A stretch of 64,000 bases of DNA, taken from NCBI GenBank assembly GCA_009760855.2, contig WPIO01000054.1, positions 1,731,001 through 1,795,000 on the forward strand, in the 5' to 3' direction. The position numbers and the translations under genes were made by a program. The notes below the pieces were generated by a model that had not been told where the DNA came from, made no database searches, and saw only the letters and a program-made list of their open reading frames with translations. This DNA is from Cristatella mucedo (taxonomy: Eukaryota > Bryozoa > Phylactolaemata > Cristatellidae). Below are positions 20,995 through 31,196 of the stretch, piece by piece; positions within the stretch are counted from its first letter, which is position 1; every line of letters begins with the position of its first letter.

Positions 20995-22338
20995 CTATTC
21001 TTGAGTAAGCTGGTTTTTTATGTTAATATCTGATAGCTTTGCTAAAACTTGTTGACCACTAGAAGAAGAATAAGATTGTGTTTGTGTTCTAATATTGCCT
21101 ATACTATTTGCAGTTAAACTACCACAATATCCAATAAAACCAACATTATTAATAAGTGTTCTAACAAATGGTAAACTTCCACACTTCAAATAGAAATGAT
21201 GCATGTACTTATTAGCAATTACATCAGTTGGAGAATAATTATTGAAATTTGCTTCTCTTCTATTCATTATTAGACTATCAACACTTACATTTCCATTTAC
21301 TGTTTCATCTTGTTTATACATACTAGTTTTTGTATCAGCATATTGTTTTGTAGCAATATCTCTTCCATTTACAGGATCTGATATTCTTACATATTTTTTT
21401 GAGTTTGCAGATAAATTACCAGTTATATGTTGATCAGAATCCTTTCTTAAATAATTGTTATCAGCAAATGATTTATTGACTGTTTCTAATGAATCAATAG
21501 TTTCTCCAACATTAATTATTCTATTTGAATTGAAATTCAGCGTCCCATTCATTTGGAAGTCTTTTCTAGAAAGCATTTTTAGGATAGTGCTATAAGAAGT
21601 TAAAAATACACTTAGCTCAGTAAGAAAATCTTTTGAACATATAATTGGCATATCATTTATCAATCTTTTTTGTTCATTAAGAATAAAACTTCCAAATATT
21701 TGAAATTTATAATTAGGATTTATTTCTGCTGTTGGAAGTGGAGCAAGCATTTTTGTTTTCATATGAGGTGTTTGATATGTGGTTGAAATCACAAATAATC
21801 CTTTAGAAAATACAGTATTAGATATATTTTCAGGAATTTTTATCAATCCATCATATTCTATTTCTCTTATTTGTGTCTTTAATTTTGAATCAATAGCAAT
21901 TAAAAATTTTATTTTACCAACATTTCCATCAGATATTCTATTTAGAGGCCCAAGGTTTACACCATCACTTGGATTAACAGGATCATTTACAATTCTAATA
22001 AAGTTATTTTGCATGTCTAAATTACCATTAAGAGTTCCACCATGTAAATTAAGAAAGTTATCATCGATATACTTTTTATTAGGAACTGTATAATCTAAGT
22101 CTGGATTTCCGCCAGCAGAAGAAATTGTAGTTCTAATAGCACGATTAACAATTAAATTACCTCTAACTGTTCCACCAGTAAGTGGAAGTTTAGTATCAGC
22201 ATAATCCTTTGTTGCAGCATCACTAGGATTTATAGGATTAGCAAGATCTACTATTCTAAAATTATTCATATCAATATCTCCATCATTTGTAGTAGATCTA
22301 GAATTCTTAGTAACAAAATTCGCATCTATATATTTTTT
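20995..22338 (-). CDS. Fibre-like protein with phage-tail-fibre-type repeats
   Basis: The frame is open from 22338 with an internal Met at 22269 (424 codons from there). Repeats of the form I-x-(D/N)-L-A-N-P-x-N-P-x-D-A-A-T-K-x-Y-A-D occur near the N-terminus, twice in the next 100 residues, and again near residue 300 (RISDPVNGRDIATKQYADTK). Phage tail fibres use this repeat pattern for trimeric beta-prism shafts. GG-x-(V/L)-x-G-(N/D)-L motifs separate the repeats. The C-terminal third is more globular and could be the knob. The gene upstream (22756-22326) ends in an A-rich run overlapping this frame, so a one-base indel may have split a longer protein. Receptor binding is an inference. Confidence 0.7.
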   Translation of the reverse strand, partial: KKYIDANFVTKNSRSTTNDGDIDMNNFRIVDLANPINPSDAATKDYADTKLPLTGGTVRGNLIVNRAIRTTISSAGGNPDLDYTVPNKKYIDDNFLNLHGGTLNGNLDMQNNFIRIVNDPVNPSDGVNLGPLNRISDGNVGKIKFLIAIDSKLKTQIREIEYDGLIKIPENISNTVFSKGLFVISTTYQTPHMKTKMLAPLPTAEINPNYKFQIFGSFILNEQKRLINDMPIICSKDFLTELSVFLTSYSTILKMLSRKDFQMNGTLNFNSNRIINVGETIDSLETVNKSFADNNYLRKDSDQHITGNLSANSKKYVRISDPVNGRDIATKQYADTKTSMYKQDETVNGNVSVDSLIMNRREANFNNYSPTDVIANKYMHHFYLKCGSLPFVRTLINNVGFIGYCGSLTANSIGNIRTQTQSYSSSSGQQVLAKLSDINIKNQLTQE

Positions 22339-22756
22339 CTATATATAAGTCTTTCTTCAAAATTATAAACTTCTTTAGTAATATATGATCCATCTAGAAT
22401 TCCAGTAATAGCAAAGTCATTTCCAAACTTTTGAATTATCTCAGCAACACTAGTAAATTTAATTTGTTTGTTCTTTTGATTAAAGAAAATACTTGGTTTA
22501 TTTCCAAATGAAATTCTAATACCAATAGTTGAACGTATAAAACTTCCACTGTATTCAAGTTTCATACTTGCTCTATTAGCAATATCTTCAAGTACAGGTC
22601 TCATATCTTCTGTAACATACATCCACGCATGAAGTAAGGCTTAGAATCTTTACTAATTTTCTCTTCGATGTGAATACGTGTTTGTTTTCCTTTAGGAATT
22701 ACGACTGCAGCATTTTCGAGTACAACGCATTTTTTATTCTCCGTTTCCATTTCCAT
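22326..22756 (-). pseudogene. Probable N-terminal part of the fibre gene, broken
   Basis: Minus-strand ATG codons at 22756 and 22750 open a frame that stops near 22620. The adjacent frame then stays open to 22326. The polypeptide pieces are mixed alpha/beta without a known domain. The open frame runs into the fibre-like gene through an AGAAAAAATATATAG stretch in which stop, start motif and frame change coincide. It is either an independent short gene or the head of the fibre protein. Confidence 0.45.
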
Positions 22757-22807
22757 ACAAGGAAAAGAAAATGTTTAAATTAAATTAAATTAAAATTCCA
22801 TTGTTGA

Positions 22808-23149
22808 TCAAAAATCCGATTCTTGCATTAGTTTTAAGAAGATTAGACACCTTCTTCCACAATCTGTTTGATTATATTCTTGTAACTTAAACGTCTGAAA
22901 TGTTGGTATAACACCAAAATATTGTATAACTTCAGGTAAAGGTGGTGCACCGAATGAATCAAAGTAAAAACATTTGTTTCCTTCTTTTTTAAGTGCTACC
23001 CAATGATATATTGCTTTTTCTGATTCACCAGTATTGCAAATAAGACATTCATTTCTTAATGGTTTTGTTAGTTCATCTCTTGCAAAGACACCTCTAAAAA
23101 TTTGTATATCTAATTTTTTTATATAATTATTTATTTCTATATCAGTCAA
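22808..23149 (-). CDS. Adenain-like maturation cysteine protease (C5/Ulp1 fold)
   Basis: Compact 113-residue frame with the adenain order: catalytic His in YHWVALKKE, acidic residue in YFDSFGAPPLP, oxyanion Gln in NQTDC, nucleophile Cys in the first Cys of CGRRC. Length and spacing fit Polinton proteases, which cleave capsid precursors. No ATG marks the start: 23149 is a TTG. The frame stays open upstream through a 9-A run into the end of the zinc-ribbon gene, so the true start is lost or the two genes were once joined. Catalytic residues all look intact. Confidence 0.85.
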   Translation of the reverse strand: MTDIEINNYIKKLDIQIFRGVFARDELTKPLRNECLICNTGESEKAIYHWVALKKEGNKCFYFDSFGAPPLPEVIQYFGVIPTFQTFKLQEYNQTDCGRRCLIFLKLMQESDF

Positions 23150-23160
23150 AGGTGATGATT

Positions 23161-23547
23161 TTACTTTTTTTTTAATTGTTCAATAGTCTTTTTTAGTTCT
23201 TCAGTTGTATCTCCAGAACCATTATATCTTTCTTTACTACCTGTGAAATTTTTACCAAGTGTATTTGATATTGCAGCAAATAAAGCAGGAGTTGGAACAG
23301 ATGATCCAGATTTGTTTTGTATTCTTCCAGATCCAGATTTGTTTTGTATTCTTCCAGAACCAGATTTGTTTTGTGTTCTTCCAGAACCAACTGTTGTTCT
23401 CAATTTAACAAACTTTGACTTCTTACTATCACAAATAGTACAAATACCTTCAAGCGTTCCTCTCATTCGTTTCCTACTATTTACTTCTACATATTCTTCA
23501 TGTATAATATCAGTTTGTTTTTTACACTTCAAACAATATATTTCCAT
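23161..23547 (-). CDS. Zinc-ribbon protein, DUF5679-like, with 9-aa repeats
   Basis: I take the Met at 23547, not the upstream 23622, because it sits at the divergent promoter and starts directly with YCLKCKKQT, the hallmark of small DUF5679-type zinc ribbons known from large DNA viruses. The second metal pair is CTIC, about 30 residues on. The middle carries three copies of GSGR(T/I)QNKS, encoded by a 27-bp tandem repeat (about 23305-23400). The end is a Lys/Glu helix closing in a run of nine A that leads into the protease frame. Role unknown; DNA or RNA binding is plausible. Confidence 0.7.
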   Translation of the reverse strand: MEIYCLKCKKQTDIIHEEYVEVNSRKRMRGTLEGICTICDSKKSKFVKLRTTVGSGRTQNKSGSGRIQNKSGSGRIQNKSGSSVPTPALFAAISNTLGKNFTGSKERYNGSGDTTEELKKTIEQLKKK

Positions 23548-23568
23548 ATCTATTATAATATAGAAAAA
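23548..23568. promoter_or_regulatory. 21-bp divergent promoter, zinc-ribbon / ATPase
   Basis: Only 21 bp separate the two start codons. Read rightward it contains TATAATATAGAAAAA before ATG; read leftward TATTATAATAGAT before ATG. Each direction thus has a version of the element's start motif. Confidence 0.65.
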
Positions 23569-24240
23569 ATGTCTTTGCAAGTTAAACCATTCAATTTTGG
23601 ACAAGATGTGGATACAGGACATAAAGAACCATTACCTAAAGTACCAATTAGATCATTGGTTCTTGGACCTGGCGGAACAGGTAAATCTCAGTTAGTAATG
23701 AATTGGATATTTTATGGAAAAGTTAATTATGATACTTGTACAATCATTGCTTCAAGTTTAGATCAAAATTTATATCGTGTTCTTATGTCAATGACTAGAG
23801 AAAAGCCTGCATTTGTTTGGGTTAATGGAATTGAGTCAATGCCAGAAGTTGATTCATATAAGAATTGTAAAAATATTGTTGTATTAGATGATTTGATGAC
23901 AGAAGATCAATCGAAGATCTTAGATTATTTTACTAGAGGAAGACAATAAGGTTTGAATATATTTTATCTTGCTCAAGGATTTACTAATATTCCTAGAAGA
24001 GAAATGAGAAACAATGTAAATATGATAATACTTTTTTAAACAGAATAATACTGATATAGAATACATTCGTGATTCAGATGTTGGTGATATTGATAAGAAA
24101 CGATTGGGTGAGAGATTGGGTGAATTCCTGTACAAGGAATATAGATATACAGTCATTGCGTTATTGATCTAACTAAAACAGAATCAGAAGGAAGATTTTG
24201 GTCTGTTGATAACACAGGTAAACAATTAATAACTATTTTT
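23569..24240 (+). pseudogene. FtsK/HerA-type genome-packaging ATPase (A32-like), broken
   Basis: The start at 23569 lies directly behind TATAGAAAAA. Walker A is GPGGTGKSQ (near residue 37) and Walker B is NIVVLDDLM, in the spacing of Polinton/NCLDV packaging ATPases, which pump DNA into capsids. A TAA at 23947 interrupts the frame just after TRGRQ. Homologous-looking sequence continues in frame (FYLAQGF..IPRR) to about 24036 and then in other frames to about 24240. Both nucleotide-binding motifs precede the first stop, but the protein is truncated. Confidence 0.87.
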
Positions 24241-24242
24241 AA

Positions 24243-25156
24243 TTGAATATAGGAGAAAATATTAACGGTGAAATATATGCGAGTAAGAACAGACCTTACA
24301 AAGGAAGTGTTCAAGAAGCAATAGATTTAGAAGATAAACTTGTTAATTTAGAAAATTTACGTGTTGCAGAAATACTTGATAATGCTCAAGAGATACAAAG
24401 GATCGAAGCAGAAATGCAAGTAAGAGATATAGTTGAACATGAACTAAATGAACGTGCTTTAGAGAAATTAACTGATAACTCTGATAATATTGTTATTGGT
24501 AAATTAAAAAGAATTAGACCTTCACTTGCAGTTCAAATGGAAGAACGGGAACAAGCTAAAAGAATGTTAGAGTATAAAGCACCAGTAGATATTTCTAATA
24601 TAGTAAAAAAAGGATTTGCTGCTATTGCTGAAGGAAAACCTAAAAAAGCTGTAGCTATTGCAAATCAAGCTAAGACATATTCTGCTAATCCTGAGATGAG
24701 AGAAGCAATTGATTCACTTCAAAAAGGAATTGCAGAGCATCTTAATGTTAATCCTTCAACACGTAAGAGACCTAGTAAAAGAGTTAGAAAAGGTAAAGTT
24801 ACTCAAGAACCTTCTCCAGTTGTTCAAACTTCAGTATCTAGTAGTGTAAGAAATGCTATAGAAAATATTAGAGTAGATAGTAAAGAATCATTTAATTCTG
24901 ATACTATATTTTTACTTTCACAATTGAGAGCTTTGGAATCAAGAAAACCTGTAGAAAATGTTATCTTACTTATACTGGAAAAGGAATAGAGATAGTTCCA
25001 TTATTTGTAAAATCTGAAAAAGAAGTCCTTGATAAACTTGATCTATGGTTAAGTGAACTTGCAGATGGAAATAGAGGTGGGATACCTTCAATAAGTGCAG
25101 GTGTTTATAATCTTGCTTCATCTCGAAAAGCACCAAAAAATATGTTGCAAAGATAA
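24243..25156 (+). pseudogene. Viral hypothetical structural-type protein, start and end damaged
   Basis: The frame is open from 24243 to 24989. The start motif TATAGGAGAAAA is present but is followed by ATA rather than ATG, so the initiator may be mutated. The N-terminal half is strongly helical and charged (likely coiled coil). The middle is Lys-rich (RKRPSKRVRKGKVT) and followed by a Ser/Val linker. Near 24960 the coding signal switches frame and continues to 25156. Position between ATPase and penton-like genes suggests a minor virion protein, but no domain is recognised. Confidence 0.5.
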
Positions 25157-25181
25157 ACAATCTTTTATTTAATATATAGAA

Positions 25182-26069
25182 ATGAGTGACTTAGTAAAAA
25201 TTGCTAGTGATATATTAAAGAATCTTGAAAGTATTAGAAGAAGTAATCAAGCAAGTAAAGATGGATACGTTTTCAATATAACTGGAACTACTAATCCAAT
25301 AAGAACTAGGGTTAATACACCAATATTACTAAGAGGTAAGAACTTTAAGATCTGTTTTAAGAAATTTGCTGCAACTAATTCTATTAGAAATATAACTGAA
25401 ACTAATAATACTTGTGTTCATCGAGCTACTGGTGGTTCAGAACAAACTATTAAATTAAGTCCTGGAATATATGGTGGTACAACCGATGATATAAATGTTG
25501 GACTTGCTGATACAATTAATAATTCAATTACACTATCTGGAGCAACAACTGATAAGTTTCAAATGGGGCTTGATACTGCAACTTAAAAATCATGGATTAA
25601 ATTGCCTGTCGGTTGGAGTTTTCTTGCAAGTAAATCTTCTATTTCTACTATATTAGGATTTACTGCTGCTGCTTATACAACTCTTTCTGCTGCTGACTTT
25701 GATAAAATGTATTCTGACATTACACCAGTCGTTTGTACACCCAATACTAAGGTTGATTCTGAGAATAAAGTATTTGCTACTAATATTGATTCTATAGATG
25801 TAAATTGTAACATGGTTGCAAGTGGAACTAGTTTTATAAATGGAACAGAATCACAAGTACTAGCTAGTTTACCTTATGATGCTTATCCGTGGAATTTGAT
25901 GGTTCATGAGCCAAAAACTATTGAATACCATAATGTTGCTAATGATTCTATCTCTGATATAGTAATTACTATTACTGATCAAAACCAAAATCCAATAGAT
26001 TTTAATTCTCAAAATATTACAGTTGCTATAGAAATTCTTGAAGTTTCATATAGAAAATTGTCAATATGA
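25182..26069 (+). pseudogene. Penton-like minor capsid protein 1, one in-frame stop
   Basis: The ATG follows AATATATAGAA. The first 134 codons end at TAA 25584, and the same frame then continues open to 26069, so a single nonsense mutation divides the gene. The C-terminal strand block VITITDQNQNPIDFN followed by ITVAIEI is typical of Polinton penton-base-type single jelly rolls. The overall length near 295 codons fits. The protein would cap the capsid vertices. Confidence 0.7.
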
Positions 26070-26957
26070 TTAACTGGAACAAGTAGTTCAGAATCAAAAA
26101 CATTATATCCACCTCTTATGCTAGGATCTGATTCAGGTTATAATAAAATTGGATTACGTCGAGTAGAGTTCAGTTATACTAATAAAGTAGTATTAAATAT
26201 ACTTAAAGATATAAATGATAAACTTTGGTTTAAGTGGACAATGACAGATGTATCTCCTGCTTATATTACAATTGCTCCTGGTTATTATGATTCAAATAAA
26301 ATAACAGCAGCTCTAAATAGAGGACTATCAGAACCTCAAGTAAAAACTATTGTTGCTCCAAATGGTCCAACAACATCAATAGTTAGTGCTTTTAATGATA
26401 CTACTAAAAGAAATAGTTCAGGTACAAAATTTAGTGTTGATACAGATGATAGAATACTAATGCAAATAGTTGGTGATTATGTTGTTCTACTTGGAAGTAA
26501 TTCTAATGTTGCTGTAAATTCAATCGGTGATACTCTTGATTTCAATTCAAATCAACAAGTAACATTTGATAGTTCTCTTGTAGGTGGAACACCATATGAA
26601 GCAATAGAAAAAGCAATGTATTTCGCCGGTATCTTTAAAGCATGGAATAAAATGTTATTGCCAGACAATAAAGGAATAAGATGGATAAGTGTTGATTGTG
26701 ATTTAGTTGATTCTCTTAAGATTTATGTAGAAAGAAAAAAAGGATTCTTAGAACAATGTACATCTTTATATATTATAGATATTGATGATATTAATCCAGG
26801 TGAAAAGGTTGATCTACATATTCCTAACGTATTATATTTGTCAACAAGAGGAGATATAGATGGAATAAGTAGTTTTAAGATAAGTTTAACAGATCAAAAT
26901 GGAAATCCTGTAAGTATTATTAGTGATTTAGTTGCAACAATAGAAATTTCAAAGTAA
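26058..26957 (+). pseudogene. Penton-like minor capsid protein 2
   Basis: Directly follows, and slightly overlaps, protein 1. A TATAGAAAATTG sequence sits where TATAGAAAATG would be expected, so the original start may be near 26058. A TGA at 26067 then breaks the frame, which is otherwise open to 26957. The C-terminus FKISLTDQNGNPVSII mirrors protein 1, pointing to a common origin. The N-terminal half contains a Gly/Tyr APGYYDSNKITAALN segment typical of minor capsid proteins that bind at the vertex. Assignment as a second penton-like or spike-base protein is inference from the shared C-terminal strand block. Confidence 0.62.
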
Positions 26958-26966
26958 TATAGAGCA

Positions 26967-27576
26967 ATGGATATAAATCTATGCAAGAGTTGGTCATCAA
27001 AGAATACATGGAGGTAAATATCGTGGATCTGGAGCAAAGTTTGATAATGCTCTTGATATCTTTAATAAAGTTTTAGGTACTACAGATAAAGCTGTTGATG
27101 CTGGATTAACAATAGCTAACAAAGGTATTGAGATGCATCAAGCAAGAAAGCTTACTGAATTAAAAAATAAAAAAGAAAAGGAAGATCAAAAATACGCAAT
27201 GAAACAAAGAGAAATGCAAGATAAACTTGAAAAAGAAAAAAGAAAGAAAGAACTTGAATATGAACTTGAGAAAAAAGAAAAGACGAAGAATATGACAGAA
27301 AGATGAAAGAGATGGATCTTAAACTAAAAGAAGTTATGCTTGAAAAGGTTACTAAGAAAAAATCTAAAAAAAAGTAGAAAGGCAAAGATAGAAGAAGATG
27401 AACCAGAAGTAGAAGACTATGCAGAGACTCTTAAAGAGAATTATCCTAAAGCATATACAGAAATAGCAAAATTAATTAATGATAAAGCTGTTGTTCCCTA
27501 TGTTAATCCTAGGATTGATACTTATGGTGGAAACATAAAGAGAAAATTAGGTGCTGGTTTATATAATCAAAAATAA
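26967..27576 (+). pseudogene. Minor virion protein candidate with adenain-type cleavage motif, broken
   Basis: The ATG at 26967 follows AATATAGAGCA. Within a few codons the coding signal moves to another frame and reads IHGG-KYRGSG, a match to the (M/I/L)xGG-x adenain cleavage rule. An amphipathic helical stretch (DIFNKVLGTTDKAVDAGL) comes next, then a long Lys/Glu coiled coil, stops near 27303 and 27375, and a C-terminal block ending KRKLGAGLYNQK. The layout of a cleaved N-terminus plus amphipathic helix recalls membrane-active protein VI-like factors of adenoviruses. That link is inference. Confidence 0.5.
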
Positions 27577-27604
27577 AATTTTAGTTTTTTATATAGAGAA
27601 GAAA

Positions 27605-29128
27605 ATGGTAAGTGCAGATATTAGTACTATACTCGAACTTCGAGAACCTGAGTTTCCTGAATATAATCTTAAAGACTATCAATTTAGAGAGTTTTATCAA
27701 GTTAATGGAAATGAGACTGATAATGTTACTAGTAAATTAGTTAGTTTCATTGTTCCTGGTGAAAAACAAACATGTCATGTCTTATCTGATAGTTATGTTT
27801 TACTTGAAGGACAAATTCAAGTCCAGACTGCTGCTAATGGTGCTTATGGTACTCCTCATAAAATCTTGCATTCAGTCTTGTTAATAATGCTGGTGCATGG
27901 ATGTTTAGTAATATGAGAGGTAGACTCGGCACTGAAGAGATTGGAAGCCTCCCACTAAAAGAGAAGGAGTTGGAAGTGTCTCAACACTAATGGGTCTTCT
28001 ATGTTATCCAAATGAATATAATAGAACTGAAGGTCCTGCTAGTGGATGGAGAAAAGATGAAGCAAGTGGAATTGACGATTTAGCTGGAGGTCTTACTTCT
28101 TATGTTAGCCCTATGCTGCTAGAGCTAGTGCTTCAAACACTGGATATGTAGTTAGAAGAGGAATTATAAATAACACTATTGATGAGGTTGGAAATTTCAG
28201 TATTGCTTTGCCTCTAACAAGAATCTCTGGTTTTTGTGCTGATATGAATAAAATTCTTTATAATATTCCATTTACACTTGAAATGACTCGTGTTGGTGGA
28301 TTTGATAGAGATATTATTTTGACTGGAACAAGTGGAGGTGCAAATGATTAAATTACCGCAGTGGCTACGAGTGGAACTGGTTCTGTTGGTATTGGTAATG
28401 GACAAGGTGTTTATACTGCTTTCAGAACTGCAATGTCAAAAATGAGACTTGTTGTACCATGTGTAACACCAGAAGAAAGTATTCAACGAGCACTTGCAGA
28501 TATTTCAAGTGAGAGATCAAAGAAAATTAAACTAAATTACAGAGTTAGAAGATATGAAAACATTACTGTAAGTACTTTCGATCAAAATCTTAGATTTGTT
28601 AAAACTCTATCAGTTCAAAATACAATTGATAAAGTTAGGTGGTTGATCGTTGCAGCTCAAAATGCTGATAAATACGATAGTTACACTGGTAACCCCTGTA
28701 CTTACAATCATTGTGATATTAAAAGTGTTTCAGTTCTTGCTAATGGATCTAAGCAATATCCTGCAGTTCCAAGATCTAGTTTGCCAAAACTTGGTAAACA
28801 TGCACATGCATATATGGATTTCACGACTTTCAGAAAACAATATCTTGGCATGAATGAGCTTGCTAATCCAACTGGTGCTTCTTTTTCAGAATGGATGTCA
28901 CTTTATCCTATTCATGTTGTTGACTTGCAATACAATGATGGACCTCTTAGAGTGACTTCTCGGCTAGATGTAACTGTTGAATTCAATAGTGCTGTGCCTG
29001 CTGGAACTACACTAATAATCCATTGTTTGACTATTTGTGAGAATAGTGCTGAACTAACTTCTAATGGAACTGGTGCTAATTTCACTTGCAGTAAAGGAAA
29101 TATGGTATATGAAGGAAAAGATTTTTAA
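27605..29128 (+). pseudogene. Major capsid protein, double-jelly-roll (hexon-like), broken
   Basis: The ATG follows TTATATAGAGAAGAAA. The N-terminal 80 residues are in frame. Frame changes follow near 27860, 27945 and 28110, plus an in-frame TAA at 28349. The last 255 codons (28361-29128) are clean. Total length of about 507 codons fits Polinton MCPs. The C-terminal part has the conserved AMSKMRLVVPCVTPEE region and a closing beta-rich jelly roll (HVVDLQYNDGPLRVT). Position after the penton-like genes and before the exonuclease supports the call. Identification rests on overall pattern, size and context rather than a catalytic motif. Confidence 0.75.
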
Positions 29129-29201
29129 TAAAATTATAATAACTAAAAATAATGCAAAAAAAACTAATTTTATTCAAGGGTCTGATGAATGAAAGAGATC
29201 T

Positions 29202-29983
29202 ATGAGTTTAAATATTGGTGGATCAGAAGTTTATTCTGATTTAGGAAATGATATGGTTTTTGGTATTCAAACTGATTGTGATATAGAACTAATTGCTAAT
29301 AGAAAACTAAAAAAATATATTGCTAACTCTCAACCAATGAAATTACCACAAATGCTATTTGGTCAAGTTTTGGAACCAATAGCTGCTAAATATTTAGAAA
29401 TGAAATTAGATAGAACTATTGAGAATTTAAATGAATGTTTCACTAGTGATGGTGTTTATAGATATTCTCCAGATGGTATTATAGATGAAGATACATTAAT
29501 AGAAATAAAATGTTTATGGTCTAGTAGTATTGTAGAAGATTTCATTCCAAAACAATATTTAGCACAGTGCTTACGTGGTCTACATGTACTAAAATTAAGT
29601 AGATGTTTTTATAGTGAATTTGAAATCTTTGTACCTGAACATTGAATTGTGATGATATTCGTAAAGATTCTGTTGCAGCTGGAACAGTAAGGATTCCAAC
29701 AAGTTATATTTTTGACATGCCAATAAGAGAACCTTTGTTTATTTATTTACTTAAAGAGGAGAAATACTTTGATTTTGAATTTTATATAATAAGTGGTTAT
29801 GGTAGATTTAATAATAAAAGAACTTTTGGTTATGATATAAAATATTCTATAAAAAAGTTAGAAATACAAGTGATAGAAGAGGAAGATCCGTTTAGATTTG
29901 CAAGAATAGTACCAATTGTAAAACAAATATTAGATAGAAGCAAAATATTAATCAATGAATATATAGAAGATGTCAAAGTTTAG
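29202..29983 (+). pseudogene. YqaJ/lambda-exonuclease-like recombination nuclease
   Basis: A first frame (29202-29645, 147 codons) carries the PD-(D/E)xK nuclease layout: GQVLEPIAAKYLEM (helix with Glu), YSPDGIID (Asp), LIEIKCLW (ExK) and a Y..Q segment (KQYLAQCLRGL). These are the signature blocks of YqaJ viral recombinases, 5'-3' exonucleases that work with annealing proteins. A second frame (29642-29983) overlaps by a few bases and continues with beta-rich sequence. It is either the frameshifted C-terminus or a separate gene. No TATATAG motif precedes 29202; an ATG at 29151 opens only a 17-codon frame. Confidence 0.72.
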
Positions 29984-30770
29984 AGAGGAGGATTATGTTT
30001 CTAAAGTTAATGGTTTGATATTATCTGATCTTAATGCAAACGGTAATAGAATTATAAATTTATCAGATCAAATTAATTATTCTGATGTAGTTACAAAAGC
30101 ATATGCAGATTCTAAATTTGTTGTTAATACAGGAACGACTTTGAATCTTGGAGGAAAGACAATTACTAATCTTGCTCCAGGTGTTAATCCTACAGATGCA
30201 GTAAATGTTAGCCAAATAAATAATTATGTTAAGAAGACTGGTAATACAATGACTGGAGATTTAAACATGAATAGATTTGCTATAACATCTACTTATTGGA
30301 ACTCAGGTAATAATAATCCAGTAGTTTTGAAAGATGATTATTGTGTTACATATGGTGGAATGAAGAGGGATGTTTTACTTAAAGGATTTCCTTCAACAAC
30401 AAATATTGATATGGGTGGATATTCAATAACTAATGTTGCAAATCCTGTTAATCCTCTTAATGTTGCGACTAAATCTTATGTAGATAAAACAGTTAAAAAA
30501 TAACAGAAGTACTAGCTCTATCAATGGATCTTAATGCAAAGAACTCAATACTAAATCTATCAACACCTTATTCATGGACAAACAAAACTGCTCCACCTAT
30601 AATGATATTAAATGTTATGGTTGTTGGAGCATCTAATTGTATGTTTCTAAAACCTAATACTGATACAACTGCAGTATCTGGAGATGGTATATTTTACAAG
30701 ACTCCCAACAGAGTATTACTTCATTGATACAACTGAAAAACTAAGAGTAAATATCTTGGTCAGTTATGTA
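29970..30770 (+). pseudogene. Second fibre-like protein with phage-type repeats
   Basis: The ATG follows AATATATAGAAG. Repeats: IINLSDQINYSDVVTKAYAD, ITNLAPGVNPTDAVN and ITNVANPVNPLNVATKSYVD, each resembling those of the minus-strand fibre gene (20995-22338), plus GNTMTGDLNMN. The first frame ends at 30501. The coding signal continues in another frame (30524 onward) and shifts again near 30710, finishing about 30770. The N-terminal 20 residues before the first repeat could anchor it to the penton. It is a probable paralogue of the other fibre. Confidence 0.68.
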
Positions 30771-30774
30771 CCCG

Positions 30775-31196
30775 CCTGAATAGTATAAATGATATATTAA
30801 AACTATTAACTCTTTTAACTTTGTTTCTTTACGTTTACCTTTAAGAATAGGGAATAGTTTTGATATAGAACAAATAGCTTCATGGTCTTAACAATGATGT
30901 AATAAAGTAGAGCAACATTTTTTTTAAGTGTTTCTTAACTAATGAATATAATTTAGTTGGTCTCTCTTTCTTAAATGAGTTAGTATTTATGTTACAATAT
31001 GAACAAATTATAATTGCATCATTACACATAAGACTAGAATCAAATTCTGTTTCATTCATATCTTTATCACAGATATCACAACGTATTTCATATTTTCTTT
31101 TTGGTCTCTTTTTTCTTGATGACAGTAAGGATGTCTTCCTTCTAGATAATCATTTTCATTAAATCTATTTAAACATGTTTCACAAAATATTTCCAT
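30775..31196 (-). pseudogene. Cys-rich zinc-binding protein, frameshifted
   Basis: The minus-strand ATG at 31196 opens a frame with CETCLNRF. After about 30 codons the coding signal moves to a second frame containing CDICDKD and CSYC, and near 30900 to a third frame with a Lys-rich end. Four paired cysteines suggest a zinc ribbon or treble clef. It is not visible as one open frame because of two indels. It is divergent to the integrase and shares the short promoter with it. Confidence 0.5.
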
